The notes: generated by a model not told the origin, from the sequence alone. Shown: positions 1 through 8,491, numbered from the stretch's first letter. The stretch: 64,000 nt of DNA from Polynucleobacter sp. UK-Mo-2m-Kol15 (GCF_018881505.1 NZ_JACVQC010000001.1:1533927-1597926); one strand, 5' to 3'. Numbers and translations: made by a program.

Positions 1-1
1 A

Positions 2-1795
2 GGTGCCCGTGTACAGATTTTGCAGAATGGTTTATCAGTGGGGGATGTTTCTAATATCTCTCAGGATCATGCTGTTGGAAATAATATGCAAAACGCCCAT
101 CAAGTAGAGATCTTACGCGGGGCTGCCGCCCTACTCTATGGCTCAGGCTCAAGTGGTGGACTTGTCAACGTTATAAACGATCGTATCTTAACTAACTTAC
201 CTGATAGACCTACCGGCGCTATCAATACTAGCTACGAGACTGTGAATAATGGCAGAGCTGCCGCCCTTGAAGTGGATGGCGCATTTGGTTCTGTAGCAGT
301 CCACGTAGACACTGCTATTAATAATGCTAATAATTACCGGATTCCGGGTTATGCCAATCAGGGCGGACCGAATCAAGAGTGGTCAATTAATCCAGGAGAG
401 CCGCAAAGCGTGCCCTATTCAGGAAAGCTACCAAATTCATTTAGCAATCAAAATAATTTAGGCGTTGGCGTTTCTTACATTGGTGAATCAGGTTATACCG
501 GGATTTCTGTGGAGCGTCTTAATAATAATTACGGCATTCCAACGCCCGAAGGTGGATCAATTAACCAGTCGCAAAATCGCTATGATCTGCAACATCAAAC
601 TCGGGATCCATTTGCAGGGTTCTCTTCCTTTAAATTTAGTGCAGCCAATACGAATTACAACCACACAGAGTTTAATAACGTTGGCGAGGCTGCTTCCGTC
701 TGGCAAAATATTGCCAATGAGGCTCGCTTTGAATTGGCCCACAACCCTATTGCTGGCTGGAAGGGTACTTTCGGAGCCCAGGTGTCCGCTGCTTCACTGA
801 ATGCCACTGAAGTTGGCTCAGGTAGCTATGCAATCGTGCCACCAACTAAAACCAATTCCAACGCTCTGTTTTGGATTGAGGAAGGAAAATGGAATTCACT
901 GCAAGGTAACCTAGGTTTGCGCTACAACAATGTTGCGCAAAAACCCAATCTGGGTACTGAGTTGGTTACTGAGCCCATGAATACTGGCGGCGACACACCG
1001 GCTATTACTCTTCAAAATCGTAACTTTAATTTAATGTCCTATTCTGCTGGCGGTTTGTGGAACTTCATGCAGGGACATGGTGCGGGTATTGCTTATACTG
1101 TTTCCCAACGCGCGCCTAGCGCCCAGGAACTCTATTCATATGGAGCGCATGAATCAACCGCTACCTTTGATATTGGTAATCCCAATTTAAATAAAGAGAC
1201 TTCACACAATCTGGAATTTAATATTCAAAAAGTGAGCGGTTTGATGCGGGGCAAGGCAAGCATCTACGCCAATCGCTTTAATAATTACATCTATGGCTAC
1301 TACACCGGCCAATCAGTACCTGATGTAGAAAATTTCTCAGTAGTAGTTGCACAACAAGCAGCGGCAACTATTAAAGGCATTGAGGGTGAGCTGACTTATA
1401 ACTGGCAACAACATGGTGTGGGTGGGCGCTTATTTGGAGATGCCTCACAAGGCACATTTGATGCGGGCGGTAATTTGCCACTCCAACCTGCTCCACGTTT
1501 AGGTGCTGAGATTGCGCATCAGAAAAATGGCTGGCTAACGAATGCCACCTATATTTATAGCTATCAGCAAAATCGATTAGCTAGCTGGGAGATTGGGCCT
1601 GCGCCAAGCTACAACCTTCTCAATGCTGGCATCTCTTATACGGAGAAAATTAAGGATGTAAATTGGACCCTTTACATGAACCTCAAGAATTTACTCAATG
1701 AGCAAATTCGGTATGCCACTACACCAATGGCAGTAAGACTGTTTGCACCACAACCCGGCAGAAGCCTGATGGTAGGCTTAAGAGGCACCTTCTAG
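2..1795 (+). CDS. TonB-dependent outer-membrane receptor, ZnuD-like, 5' truncated by window edge
   Basis: The reading frame is open from base 2, so this is the C-terminal ~598 residues of a larger receptor; the signal peptide and start of the plug lie outside the window. The visible plug begins with RVQILQNGLSVGDVSN and continues with the conserved VEILRGAAALLYGSGSSGG and NVINDRI. The rest is beta-barrel, with a YDLQHQTRDPFAGF segment typical of the ZnuD-like zinc/heme receptor group and a C-terminal Phe. I see no His-rich extracellular loop, so zinc as substrate is uncertain. The stop codon directly abuts the stop of the convergent polyphosphate kinase gene, with no intergenic base. Iron, zinc or a metallophore are all possible substrates. 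Confidence 0.9.
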   Translation, partial: GARVQILQNGLSVGDVSNISQDHAVGNNMQNAHQVEILRGAAALLYGSGSSGGLVNVINDRILTNLPDRPTGAINTSYETVNNGRAAALEVDGAFGSVAVHVDTAINNANNYRIPGYANQGGPNQEWSINPGEPQSVPYSGKLPNSFSNQNNLGVGVSYIGESGYTGISVERLNNNYGIPTPEGGSINQSQNRYDLQHQTRDPFAGFSSFKFSAANTNYNHTEFNNVGEAASVWQNIANEARFELAHNPIAGWKGTFGAQVSAASLNATEVGSGSYAIVPPTKTNSNALFWIEEGKWNSLQGNLGLRYNNVAQKPNLGTELVTEPMNTGGDTPAITLQNRNFNLMSYSAGGLWNFMQGHGAGIAYTVSQRAPSAQELYSYGAHESTATFDIGNPNLNKETSHNLEFNIQKVSGLMRGKASIYANRFNNYIYGYYTGQSVPDVENFSVVVAQQAAATIKGIEGELTYNWQQHGVGGRLFGDASQGTFDAGGNLPLQPAPRLGAEIAHQKNGWLTNATYIYSYQQNRLASWEIGPAPSYNLLNAGISYTEKIKDVNWTLYMNLKNLLNEQIRYATTPMAVRLFAPQPGRSLMVGLRGTF

Positions 1796-2701
1796 CTAGT
1801 AAACCTCTGGGACATACATTTCACGGGGGACTGGGCCACGTAAATAATCTGGATTATGAACACGAGCCGGCAAGGTAATTACGGGATGGTCAATCTCTTT
1901 ATAAGGGATTTGACTAAGCAAATGGGTGATGCAATTTAGACGCGCCTTTTTCTTATCGTTAGCTGCTACCACCCACCATGGTGCTTCTGGAATGTTCGTG
2001 CGCTCTAGCATAGTCTCTTTAGCTTTGGTGTAAGCCTCCCAGTGCCGGCGTGCATCAAGGTCCATTGGGCTTAACTTCCACTGCTTTAATGGATCATGAA
2101 TACGCATCATGAAACGGTTGTATTGCTCATCATCGGAAATCGAAAACCAATATTTAATCAGAATAATTCCCGAGTTAATCATCATGCGCTCCAGATCTGG
2201 AACCGTACGCAAAAACTCTTCATACTCGGCGTCCGTACAAAACCCCATCACTCTTTCAACGCCAGCTCGGTTGTACCAGCTGCGATCAAACAGAACGATT
2301 TCTCCGCCTGCAGGTAACTGAGAAATATATCGCTGGAAATACCACTGAGATTTTTCACGCTCACTAGGAGCTGTCAATGCAACCACTTTACATACGCGAG
2401 GGTTGAGCCGTTGCGTAATCCGCTTAATAGCACCACCCTTACCAGCTGAATCACGACCCTCAAATAGCACTGCAACTTTTAACTTATTCTCTACAACCCA
2501 GTCTTGAAGCTTAACCAACTCTCCCTGAAGGCGGAAAAGCTCTTTAAAGTAGATATGACGAGGAATGACTGAACTGCTTCCTCCATCCTGAGTTAAGCGA
2601 TCGTCATCCAGCTCCATTTCGAGCTCTTCATCCATGCTATCCAGAATCTCTTCTTGGGCTCGCTTGTACCACTCAGCCATTTCATTATGTTTTGACGTCA
2701 T
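1796..2701 (-). CDS. ppk2: Polyphosphate kinase 2 (PPK2 family)
   Basis: Cytoplasmic kinase that transfers phosphate between polyphosphate and nucleotides. The Walker A-like loop GRDSAGKGG is at residues 82-90 and the Walker B/lid segment FDRSWYNR at about 138-145; the core from about residue 49 to 285 is a single PPK2 domain. At 301 aa it has the usual single-domain length, with an acidic N-terminal extension of ~45 residues. Whether it works toward GTP/ATP use or polyphosphate-driven NDP phosphorylation cannot be read from sequence. The start is ATG at 2701; a second Met at residue 8 is possible. A PhoB-box-like element lies 39-58 bp upstream. Exopolyphosphatase is encoded 4 kb away, so synthesis and breakdown of polyphosphate are clustered. 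Confidence 0.95.
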   Translation of the reverse strand: MTSKHNEMAEWYKRAQEEILDSMDEELEMELDDDRLTQDGGSSSVIPRHIYFKELFRLQGELVKLQDWVVENKLKVAVLFEGRDSAGKGGAIKRITQRLNPRVCKVVALTAPSEREKSQWYFQRYISQLPAGGEIVLFDRSWYNRAGVERVMGFCTDAEYEEFLRTVPDLERMMINSGIILIKYWFSISDDEQYNRFMMRIHDPLKQWKLSPMDLDARRHWEAYTKAKETMLERTNIPEAPWWVVAANDKKKARLNCITHLLSQIPYKEIDHPVITLPARVHNPDYLRGPVPREMYVPEVY

Positions 2702-2739
2702 TTCATCCTCTGAAGTGTTGCTTTCTTTGTATCTTAAGG

Positions 2740-2759
2740 ATATGACACTTTTATTACAA
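2740..2759 (-). promoter_or_regulatory. Candidate Pho box upstream of ppk2
   Basis: Read on the minus strand this is TTGTAATAAAAGTGTCATAT, which I match by eye at 16 of 20 positions to the E. coli Pho-box consensus CTGTCATAAAACTGTCACAT. It has the required 11-bp spacing between half-sites and an A-rich spacer. It lies 39-58 bp before the ppk2 ATG. Confidence 0.7.
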
Positions 2760-2766
2760 ATGCTGA

Positions 2767-3543
2767 TTAAAGGGTTTTAGCAATAGATTCTTGACAGGTA
2801 TTAGCCAGTTTTTTTCGATCTAGATGTGAACTTGAACCCGGAAAACAGGGTGTAAGTATGGTGATTTTTGCGAGCAAGGATCGATCTTTAATGACCTTGG
2901 ACATCGACTCTAGAAGACCCATATCACCTACAAAAGCAGGTGATTCACTCATAACCCCAGTAATTTTTGAAATATATTGAATGGCAATAGGGCAAACGGG
3001 GGTCTGAGCGACTATGGCTGATTCAAAAAGATTGGGCTTAAACGGTAAAACGGTTGAGCCATTAGTTGATGTGCCCTCTGGAAAAATACAGATAGATTGT
3101 GTTTTTAATACATCGGCCATATGGGCTACAACCAATCGAGCATGTCTTGCACTATCTCGCCTGATAAATACCGTACCAAGCTGTGTCGCCATCCAGCCAA
3201 ATATAGGCCAAGAGGCCACCTCAGACTTCGCAACAAAGCGGATCGGCTTAAACGCATTGATAACATGAATATCTAGCCAAGAGATATGGTTAGAGGCAAT
3301 CAAATGTGGGGTGCTACCGAGCAGCCTAGCATCCAGCACTTCAAGCTCAATATTAAATATACCCAGCAGCCGCTTTGACCACGCCTGAATTTTTTTATCT
3401 TTATTTTCTCGGTTAAGAAAAGGAATAATGAAAGATAAGGTACAGATACCGCACAATACATGCACCCAAATCTGGACCCATATCCAAATGCGCAAGACTT
3501 TTGGCGTCATCATTGACTGGGGTTTATCGGAAGAATTTTTCAT
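2767..3543 (-). CDS. 1-acyl-sn-glycerol-3-phosphate / lyso-lipid acyltransferase (PlsC family)
   Basis: Membrane-associated acyltransferase of the PlsC/LPLAT family. The catalytic HX4D motif is NHISWLD (His86, Asp91), with a second block FPEGTSTNGS at 154-163 and one N-terminal hydrophobic segment (about residues 18-43). I chose ATG at 3543 (258 aa); a TTG two codons upstream is also open. The usual role is acylating lysophosphatidate. The same fold also performs the OlsA step (lyso-ornithine lipid to ornithine lipid), and an OlsB-like gene lies in the divergent operon 2.4 kb away, so OlsA is a real alternative that sequence alone does not settle. The divergent promoter region holds a candidate Pho box. 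Confidence 0.9.
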   Translation of the reverse strand: MKNSSDKPQSMMTPKVLRIWIWVQIWVHVLCGICTLSFIIPFLNRENKDKKIQAWSKRLLGIFNIELEVLDARLLGSTPHLIASNHISWLDIHVINAFKPIRFVAKSEVASWPIFGWMATQLGTVFIRRDSARHARLVVAHMADVLKTQSICIFPEGTSTNGSTVLPFKPNLFESAIVAQTPVCPIAIQYISKITGVMSESPAFVGDMGLLESMSKVIKDRSLLAKITILTPCFPGSSSHLDRKKLANTCQESIAKTL

Positions 3544-3575
3544 AAGCAAATGTAAATATAAATCAAGTCATCAAA

Positions 3576-3595
3576 TTGACTTAAAAGCGTCACAT
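3576..3595 (+). promoter_or_regulatory. Candidate Pho box in the plsC-plcP divergent promoter
   Basis: TTGACTTAAAAGCGTCACAT matches the Pho-box consensus at 15 of 20 positions by eye. The second half-site GTCACAT is perfect, the first is degenerate, and the spacing is 11 bp. It lies 34 bp before the phosphoesterase ATG and 33 bp before the PlsC-like ATG, so it could serve either direction. Confidence 0.55.
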
Positions 3596-3628
3596 TGCTT
3601 ACATATTAAATAGGCTAAATACCTACTC

Positions 3629-4438
3629 ATGACGCATTACAGAGCTATCTGGATTTCAGATGTACACCTAGGAACATCAGGGTGTCAGGCAAACTACCTC
3701 CTCGATTTCTTGAAACACAACGAAGCAGATCAATTCTATTTAGTTGGTGACATTATCGATGGGTGGCGCCTTAAACAGTCTTTTTATTGGCCTCAAACTC
3801 ATAATGACGTTGTTCAAAAGCTATTACGCAAGGCACGAAAAGGTTCTGAAGTTATTTATATTCCAGGCAATCATGACGAAGCTGCTCGGCAGTACTTTGG
3901 CATGTCCTTTGGAGATATCAAAGTTCAGGAAGAAGTCATTCATACAACCCTAGATGGGCGCAAGCTTTGGGTTACTCATGGTGATCTATTTGATGGCGTA
4001 ATGCAATATGCCAAATGGCTGGCATACGTCGGAGATACTTTGTACTCCTTCATTTTGTATATCAATCGATATTTCAATATGTTGCGGGTCAAAATGGGCC
4101 TGCAATATTGGTCCCTCTCCCAATATCTCAAACATCAAGTGAAGAATGCAGTTAGTTACATCGCAGACTTTGAACACATTATGGCCAGAGAAGCGCGCTT
4201 ACGTGGTTGTGATGGCGTCGTATGTGGGCATATTCATAAAGCTGAGATCCGAGAAATCGATGGCCTACTCTACTGCAATGATGGTGATTGGGTTGAAAGT
4301 TTGTCTGCATTAGTTGAGACATTAGAAGGAGAACTCAAGATTATTTACTGGACCAACATTAAAGGTGATCCAGTCCATGCTACCGAAATTACTCCCCAAC
4401 CAGCAATTGAAGTACTGATTAAAGAGGCTACTGTATGA
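3629..4438 (+). CDS. plcP: PlcP-type metallophosphoesterase (phospholipase C; usually annotated UDP-2,3-diacylglucosamine diphosphatase)
   Basis: Calcineurin-like two-metal phosphoesterase of COG2908, 269 aa. Metal-site motifs in order: DVHLG (11-15), GD (40-41), GNHDE (80-84), VTHGD (115-119) and CGHIHKA (199-205). Segments such as CQANYLLDFLKHNEAD and YWPQTHNDVVQKLLRKARKG are as I recall them from the Sinorhizobium PlcP group rather than from LpxH of lipid A synthesis. PlcP hydrolyses phosphatidylcholine/ethanolamine to diacylglycerol under phosphate starvation. The 4-bp overlap (ATGA) with a GT4 glycosyltransferase reproduces the plcP-agt arrangement known from lipid-remodelling bacteria, and a candidate Pho box lies upstream. 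LpxH remains the alternative, but no lipid A gene is adjacent. Confidence 0.8.
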   Translation: MTHYRAIWISDVHLGTSGCQANYLLDFLKHNEADQFYLVGDIIDGWRLKQSFYWPQTHNDVVQKLLRKARKGSEVIYIPGNHDEAARQYFGMSFGDIKVQEEVIHTTLDGRKLWVTHGDLFDGVMQYAKWLAYVGDTLYSFILYINRYFNMLRVKMGLQYWSLSQYLKHQVKNAVSYIADFEHIMAREARLRGCDGVVCGHIHKAEIREIDGLLYCNDGDWVESLSALVETLEGELKIIYWTNIKGDPVHATEITPQPAIEVLIKEATV

Positions 4439-5463
4439 AAATTATGATCATCACCGATGCATGGGATCCACAAGTGAATGGCGTTGTGAGAACACTTAAG
4501 CAAACTCGCGCCGAGCTGATTGGTATGGGCCACGAGGTTGAAATGATTACACCCAATGGATTCAAATCTATTCCCTGCCCCACCTACCCTGATATTGCTC
4601 TATCCCTATTTCCTGGAAGAGAAGTTGCCCGCAGAATTAAAGCATTTGCACCGGATGCAATGCATATTGCTACAGAAGGTCCATTAGGTTTATCAGGGCG
4701 TGCCTATGCAGTCAAGAATAAACTCCCCTTCTCCACCGCTTACCATACACGCTTTCCAGAGTACGTAAAAGCACGTACCGGCATTCCACTAGCGATTACT
4801 TATGCGTTCATACGCTGGTTCCATGGTCCCTCCATGGCAGTGATGGCTCCCACAATTGTGGTTAAGGATGATTTAGAGAAATATGGCCTCAATAATGTAG
4901 TGCTCTGGTCTAGAGGCGTAGATTTGGATATCTTTAAAACGCAAGAATCAAAAGTGCTCAATAGCGCCCATCCAATCTTTTTATATGTTGGAAGAGTTGC
5001 AGTTGAAAAAAATATTAACGCTTTCTTGGAATTAGATCTCCCTGGATCTAAATGGGTGGTTGGAGATGGTCCAGCCATGGCCGGCATTAAAGAAAAGTAC
5101 CCTAACATTAACTACCTAGGTGTTTTACAACAGCATGAATTAGCCAAGGTATATGCAGCAGCGGATGTTTTTGTTTTCCCGAGTAAAACAGATACATTTG
5201 GACTCGTATTACTTGAGGCAATGGCCTGTGGCACACCTGTAGCCGCTTATCCAGTTACTGGGCCAATCGATGTGCTAGGAAACTCCCCAGCAGGTGCCAT
5301 GAACGAAGATTTACGCGTCGCTTGCTTGCAGGCCCTCAAAATTCCAAGAGAAGTAGCGCGAGCACATGCTGAAAAGTTCTCCTGGAGAGCCGCTTCAGAA
5401 CAGTTTGCCAATCACCTCAAGCCAGTTCCATCGCCTGAAGTTCACGTAACCGCCCTCGCTTGA
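4435..5463 (+). CDS. GT4 family glycosyltransferase, candidate diacylglycerol glycosyltransferase (Agt-like)
   Basis: GT-B fold glycosyltransferase, 342 aa, with the N-terminal PQVNGVVRTLKQTR acceptor-domain signature and the C-terminal donor-binding TDTFGLVLLEAMACGTPV. It resembles the MgtA/PimB' mannosyltransferase-like group, to which Agt enzymes of phosphate-starved bacteria also belong. Its start overlaps the plcP stop (ATGA), implying translational coupling. If plcP is correctly named, the substrate is the diacylglycerol it releases and the product a mono- or diglycosyl diacylglycerol. The sugar (glucose, galactose, glucuronate) cannot be told from sequence. It ends nine bases before the diacylglycerol kinase start. 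Confidence 0.85.
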   Translation: MKIMIITDAWDPQVNGVVRTLKQTRAELIGMGHEVEMITPNGFKSIPCPTYPDIALSLFPGREVARRIKAFAPDAMHIATEGPLGLSGRAYAVKNKLPFSTAYHTRFPEYVKARTGIPLAITYAFIRWFHGPSMAVMAPTIVVKDDLEKYGLNNVVLWSRGVDLDIFKTQESKVLNSAHPIFLYVGRVAVEKNINAFLELDLPGSKWVVGDGPAMAGIKEKYPNINYLGVLQQHELAKVYAAADVFVFPSKTDTFGLVLLEAMACGTPVAAYPVTGPIDVLGNSPAGAMNEDLRVACLQALKIPREVARAHAEKFSWRAASEQFANHLKPVPSPEVHVTALA

Positions 5464-5472
5464 GATTGCATT

Positions 5473-5880
5473 TTGACAGCTCCTTACAACATTAATCAAA
5501 ACCCTCACAAGGGAAACCGGGGGCTTACTAGAGCTTGGCACGCAGCAAAAAACTCTTGGTGTGGCATTGTTTATGCCTTCGAGGAAGAAAGTGCATTTAG
5601 ACAAGAACTTGTATTACTGATCTTACTCACACCTGTAGCCCTATTCCTCCCCGTCAGCCCCATAGAAAAATGCGTGCTGATTGTCTCACTTATCATGGTC
5701 TTGGTCGTTGAGTTACTGAACTCTAGTGTTGAAGCAGCAATTGATCGAATTTCTTTCGATCACCATGATCTCTCTAAGAGAGCTAAGGATTTTGGATCGG
5801 CGGCAGTGATGCTGGCGCTTTTTGTTGCCGTGCTACTTTGGCTAACTATCTGCGCTCCTCTTGTCATCCATTGGCAATAG
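5473..5880 (+). CDS. dgkA: Diacylglycerol kinase (DgkA)
   Basis: Small integral-membrane kinase of 135 aa with three hydrophobic helices (about 43-63, 70-90, 108-128). The conserved DgkA signature is present: GLTRAWHAAKNSWCG, the surface segment EEESAFRQE, VELLNSSVEAAIDR with the catalytic Glu/Asn, and KDFGSAAV. It phosphorylates diacylglycerol to phosphatidate in the inner membrane. It starts at TTG 5473, the only plausible initiator in frame after the previous stop. Lying directly behind a phospholipase C and a DAG glycosyltransferase, it would return surplus diacylglycerol to phospholipid synthesis, competing with the glycosyltransferase. The N-terminal extension of ~17 residues is Asn-rich and unconserved. 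Confidence 0.95.
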   Translation: MTAPYNINQNPHKGNRGLTRAWHAAKNSWCGIVYAFEEESAFRQELVLLILLTPVALFLPVSPIEKCVLIVSLIMVLVVELLNSSVEAAIDRISFDHHDLSKRAKDFGSAAVMLALFVAVLLWLTICAPLVIHWQ

Positions 5881-5920
5881 ATCTCTCATAAGATAAAAGA
5901 TACATACTTAAGGAAATAAT

Positions 5921-6859
5921 ATGTCTGATATTCCAAACCCATTAGGTGCATTTGACATCTTCAACTCACGCTTTGAAGGCAAGCCAAAGAAGCTTAAGAA
6001 AAGCAAAACAGAGGTTATCAAAAAACTCTTCTCTAAAAAAATTGCCAAGAAACTTTTTGGTAAGAAGTTTGCTACTCGAACTCGTACCGAGTTAAGCTTG
6101 CATGAGCCAGTTATTGTTGAAAAATCGATTTCTAAGCCAAAACGACCTGCTTTTCAAATTTCCTGGGCAAGCAATGCCAATGAGATAAAAGAGGCTCAGC
6201 GCTTACGCTACAAAGTCTTTGCTGAAGAGATGGGTGCAAATCTGCCATCAAATCCTGAGAACCTAGATATAGATGAGTTTGACGCCTATTGCGATCACTT
6301 ACTCATTCGCGACCAAGAGTCGCTCAAGGTGGTCGGTACGTACCGTGTACTACCTCCACATAAGGCCCTAGAAATTGGTCGTTTATATTCTGATTCTGAA
6401 TTTGATTTGTCGCGTTTAAATCATTTGCGCCCAAAAATGGTAGAGCTCGGCAGATCATGTGTTCATGCAGATTACCGCTCTGGCGCCGTCATCATGGCTT
6501 TATGGAGTGGTCTTGCCCAATACATGCAAAAACATGGTTATGAAATTATGCTGGGATGCGCAAGTATTCCTATGGCCGATGGCGGTCACTTCGCGGCCAG
6601 CCTCTACAACTCCCTAGGCAATGAGCAAATGGCGCCAGTAGAAAATCATGCATTCCCGCGCCTACCACTTCCTCTGGATCGCCTTAATGGCGGACTAGAG
6701 GTAGAACCACCCCCGTTAATTAAGGGCTACCTGAAATTGGGGGCAAAGATTTGTAGCGCTCCAGCCTGGGATCCAGACTTCAATACTGCAGATGTACTGA
6801 CCATGTTGCGCCTGTCGGAGATTAATCCGCGCTACGCCAAGCACTTCTTAGGGCTTTAA
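5921..6859 (+). CDS. olsB: GNAT-type N-acyltransferase, OlsB-like (L-ornithine N-alpha-acyltransferase) candidate
   Basis: COG3176 'hemolysin-like' N-acyltransferase, 312 aa. After a lysine-rich N-terminus of ~75 residues comes the acyltransferase domain with EAQRLRYKVFAEEMGA, FDAYCDHLLI, VGTYRVLPP, VELGRSCVHADYRSGAVI and LGCASIP. OlsB attaches a 3-hydroxyacyl chain from acyl carrier protein to the alpha-amino group of ornithine, giving lyso-ornithine lipid; a PlsC-like enzyme (OlsA) finishes the lipid. The ribosome site AAGGAAA sits 7 bp before the ATG. It is last in the plcP-GT-dgkA operon (40 bp after dgkA). Its stop codon directly abuts the stop of convergent ppx. Related acyltransferases use other amino acids, so ornithine is an inference from family and context. 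Confidence 0.75.
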   Translation: MSDIPNPLGAFDIFNSRFEGKPKKLKKSKTEVIKKLFSKKIAKKLFGKKFATRTRTELSLHEPVIVEKSISKPKRPAFQISWASNANEIKEAQRLRYKVFAEEMGANLPSNPENLDIDEFDAYCDHLLIRDQESLKVVGTYRVLPPHKALEIGRLYSDSEFDLSRLNHLRPKMVELGRSCVHADYRSGAVIMALWSGLAQYMQKHGYEIMLGCASIPMADGGHFAASLYNSLGNEQMAPVENHAFPRLPLPLDRLNGGLEVEPPPLIKGYLKLGAKICSAPAWDPDFNTADVLTMLRLSEINPRYAKHFLGL

Positions 6860-8419
6860 TTACTTCAAGCTAATGCTGTAAGGTCGGCCGATACGCTCCC
6901 ACTCGGCCGCCTCTTTTTGCAAGCTAAATTCGGTCAGGGGATGTTCTTTTGCCCATTCTTTTGAAAGAGTGAGCATATGGGAGCCGTTGTGTTCAGATAC
7001 TTTTACTTTGGGTAAATTACCATCACTACGACCACGACAAAGCACTTGGGCTAAACGTAGACAGAACAGCATACGCCAATCTGAAAAGCTGGCATTGTTT
7101 GCCAGCTTACCTAATTTTCCAGTGTGTCCGATCAATAAGGCAGCCAATCTCGCTTGATCATTTTTAGAGAAGCCCGGCATATCGGCATTTCCTGCAATAT
7201 AGGCCGAATGCTTGTGATAGCCATTATGAGAGATCGACAGACCAATTTCATGTAAGTTAGCAGCCCACTGCAATAAGGCTATATTGTCTGCCCTGCTTTC
7301 AGAGTCTGGCTTAGGTAATTGGGTCAAAAATTCTGCTGCTAAGTTACCGACACGTTTAGCCTGCTCTCGATCTACCGCGTAGCGTTGCATGAACTGCTCA
7401 ACCGTTACAAAACGCATATCATCATGCTGAGAGCGCCCTAATAAATCGTATAGAACGCCGATGCGCAATGCGGCATCAGTTACTTCCATACTCTCAATCC
7501 CAAGCTCATCAAAGACGGCAATCATGATCGCAAGTCCGCCAGGCCAGACTGAGCGTCTATCGTCCTTGAGGCCAATTAGCTCAACCTGACTAATGTGCTC
7601 ATATTTCAGTAAATACCTCTTCATGGCCCTCAAACCATCGCGAGTGATCAAGCCACTAGAGCCATTAACTCTTCCCATAGTAAGGCTATCTGACTGCCCA
7701 TTAAAGTTATTTTCTGCAATGAGTTCTGCTAAGGCACGAGCGGTTCCTGAAGAGCCGATCACCTGCTTCCAGCCTGCTTTTAAATAGGCCCCAGCAATTA
7801 CTTGGATTTCTCGACGCGCCGCCAGCTCGGCCTCTTTAAAAGCATGAGAATCAATATTTCCCTTAGGAAAGAAGCGAAGACTATGAGAAACACAGCCAAT
7901 ATAAAGACTCTCCATGAGCTTAGGCTCATAGCCTTTACCAATAATAAATTCAGTAGAACCACCGCCAATATCGACTACGAGGCGGTTACCTTGAACGGCT
8001 GGAACCTCATGCGCAGCACCTATATAGATTAAGCGCGCCTCCTCTACTCCAGCAATGACTTCAATTGGAAAACCCAAAGCCTCTTCTGCATCACGAATAA
8101 AGCTAGAGGCATTTTTTGCGACTCGTAGGGTATTGGTAGCAACCGCACGAACTTTGGAAGACTCAAAGCCTCGGATGCGTTCGCCGAAGCGGCGTATCGC
8201 CGTAATACCACGCTGATAAGCATCATTACCGAGTAATTTGTTATCAGTTAAGCCCGCTGCAAGCCGAACAGACTCCCTTAGAGTATCAATAGGACGAAGC
8301 TGAGTACCAGATGGGGTACGTACAACTTGAGCGACCAACATCCGAAAGCTATTCGAACCTAAGTCAACTGCTGCAACTAGGTCTGTTGCATGTTTTACAG
8401 GGATGTCTTTTTGTGCCAA
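6860..8419 (-). CDS. ppx: Exopolyphosphatase (Ppx/GppA family)
   Basis: Releases phosphate from the ends of polyphosphate chains, and may also hydrolyse pppGpp. It belongs to the ASKHA superfamily: phosphate-1 motif AVDLGSNSFRMLVAQ (17-31), phosphate-2 motif VVDIGGGSTEFIIG (148-161), and a C-terminal HD-like helical domain with NLHEIGLSISHNGYHKHS. Length 519 aa is normal for the long two-domain form. In related Burkholderiales ppx follows ppk1 downstream of phoR; here ppk1 is not in the window and a PPK2 gene is nearby instead. A Pho-box-like repeat lies 53-72 bp upstream. Confidence 0.95.
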   Translation of the reverse strand: MAQKDIPVKHATDLVAAVDLGSNSFRMLVAQVVRTPSGTQLRPIDTLRESVRLAAGLTDNKLLGNDAYQRGITAIRRFGERIRGFESSKVRAVATNTLRVAKNASSFIRDAEEALGFPIEVIAGVEEARLIYIGAAHEVPAVQGNRLVVDIGGGSTEFIIGKGYEPKLMESLYIGCVSHSLRFFPKGNIDSHAFKEAELAARREIQVIAGAYLKAGWKQVIGSSGTARALAELIAENNFNGQSDSLTMGRVNGSSGLITRDGLRAMKRYLLKYEHISQVELIGLKDDRRSVWPGGLAIMIAVFDELGIESMEVTDAALRIGVLYDLLGRSQHDDMRFVTVEQFMQRYAVDREQAKRVGNLAAEFLTQLPKPDSESRADNIALLQWAANLHEIGLSISHNGYHKHSAYIAGNADMPGFSKNDQARLAALLIGHTGKLGKLANNASFSDWRMLFCLRLAQVLCRGRSDGNLPKVKVSEHNGSHMLTLSKEWAKEHPLTEFSLQKEAAEWERIGRPYSISLK

Positions 8420-8471
8420 GATAATTCCAATAGATCCTATTTTCTATGAATATGTCTATTTTATGAAACTA

Positions 8472-8491
8472 TCGTGACATATTCGTGAAAA
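8472..8491 (-). promoter_or_regulatory. Candidate Pho box upstream of ppx
   Basis: Minus strand reads TTTTCACGAATATGTCACGA: two half-sites, TTTTCAC and ATGTCAC, starting exactly 11 bp apart with an AT-rich spacer. Overall identity to the E. coli consensus is modest (about 11 of 20), but the TCAC cores and spacing fit. It lies 53 bp before the ppx ATG. Confidence 0.5.

Noticed and set aside
3629..4438. Lipid A enzyme LpxH (UDP-2,3-diacylglucosamine diphosphatase)
   Set aside because: Automated naming would give this, but the operon with a GT4 glycosyltransferase, dgkA and an OlsB-like gene, and the sequence blocks, favour PlcP. Kept as an alternative only.
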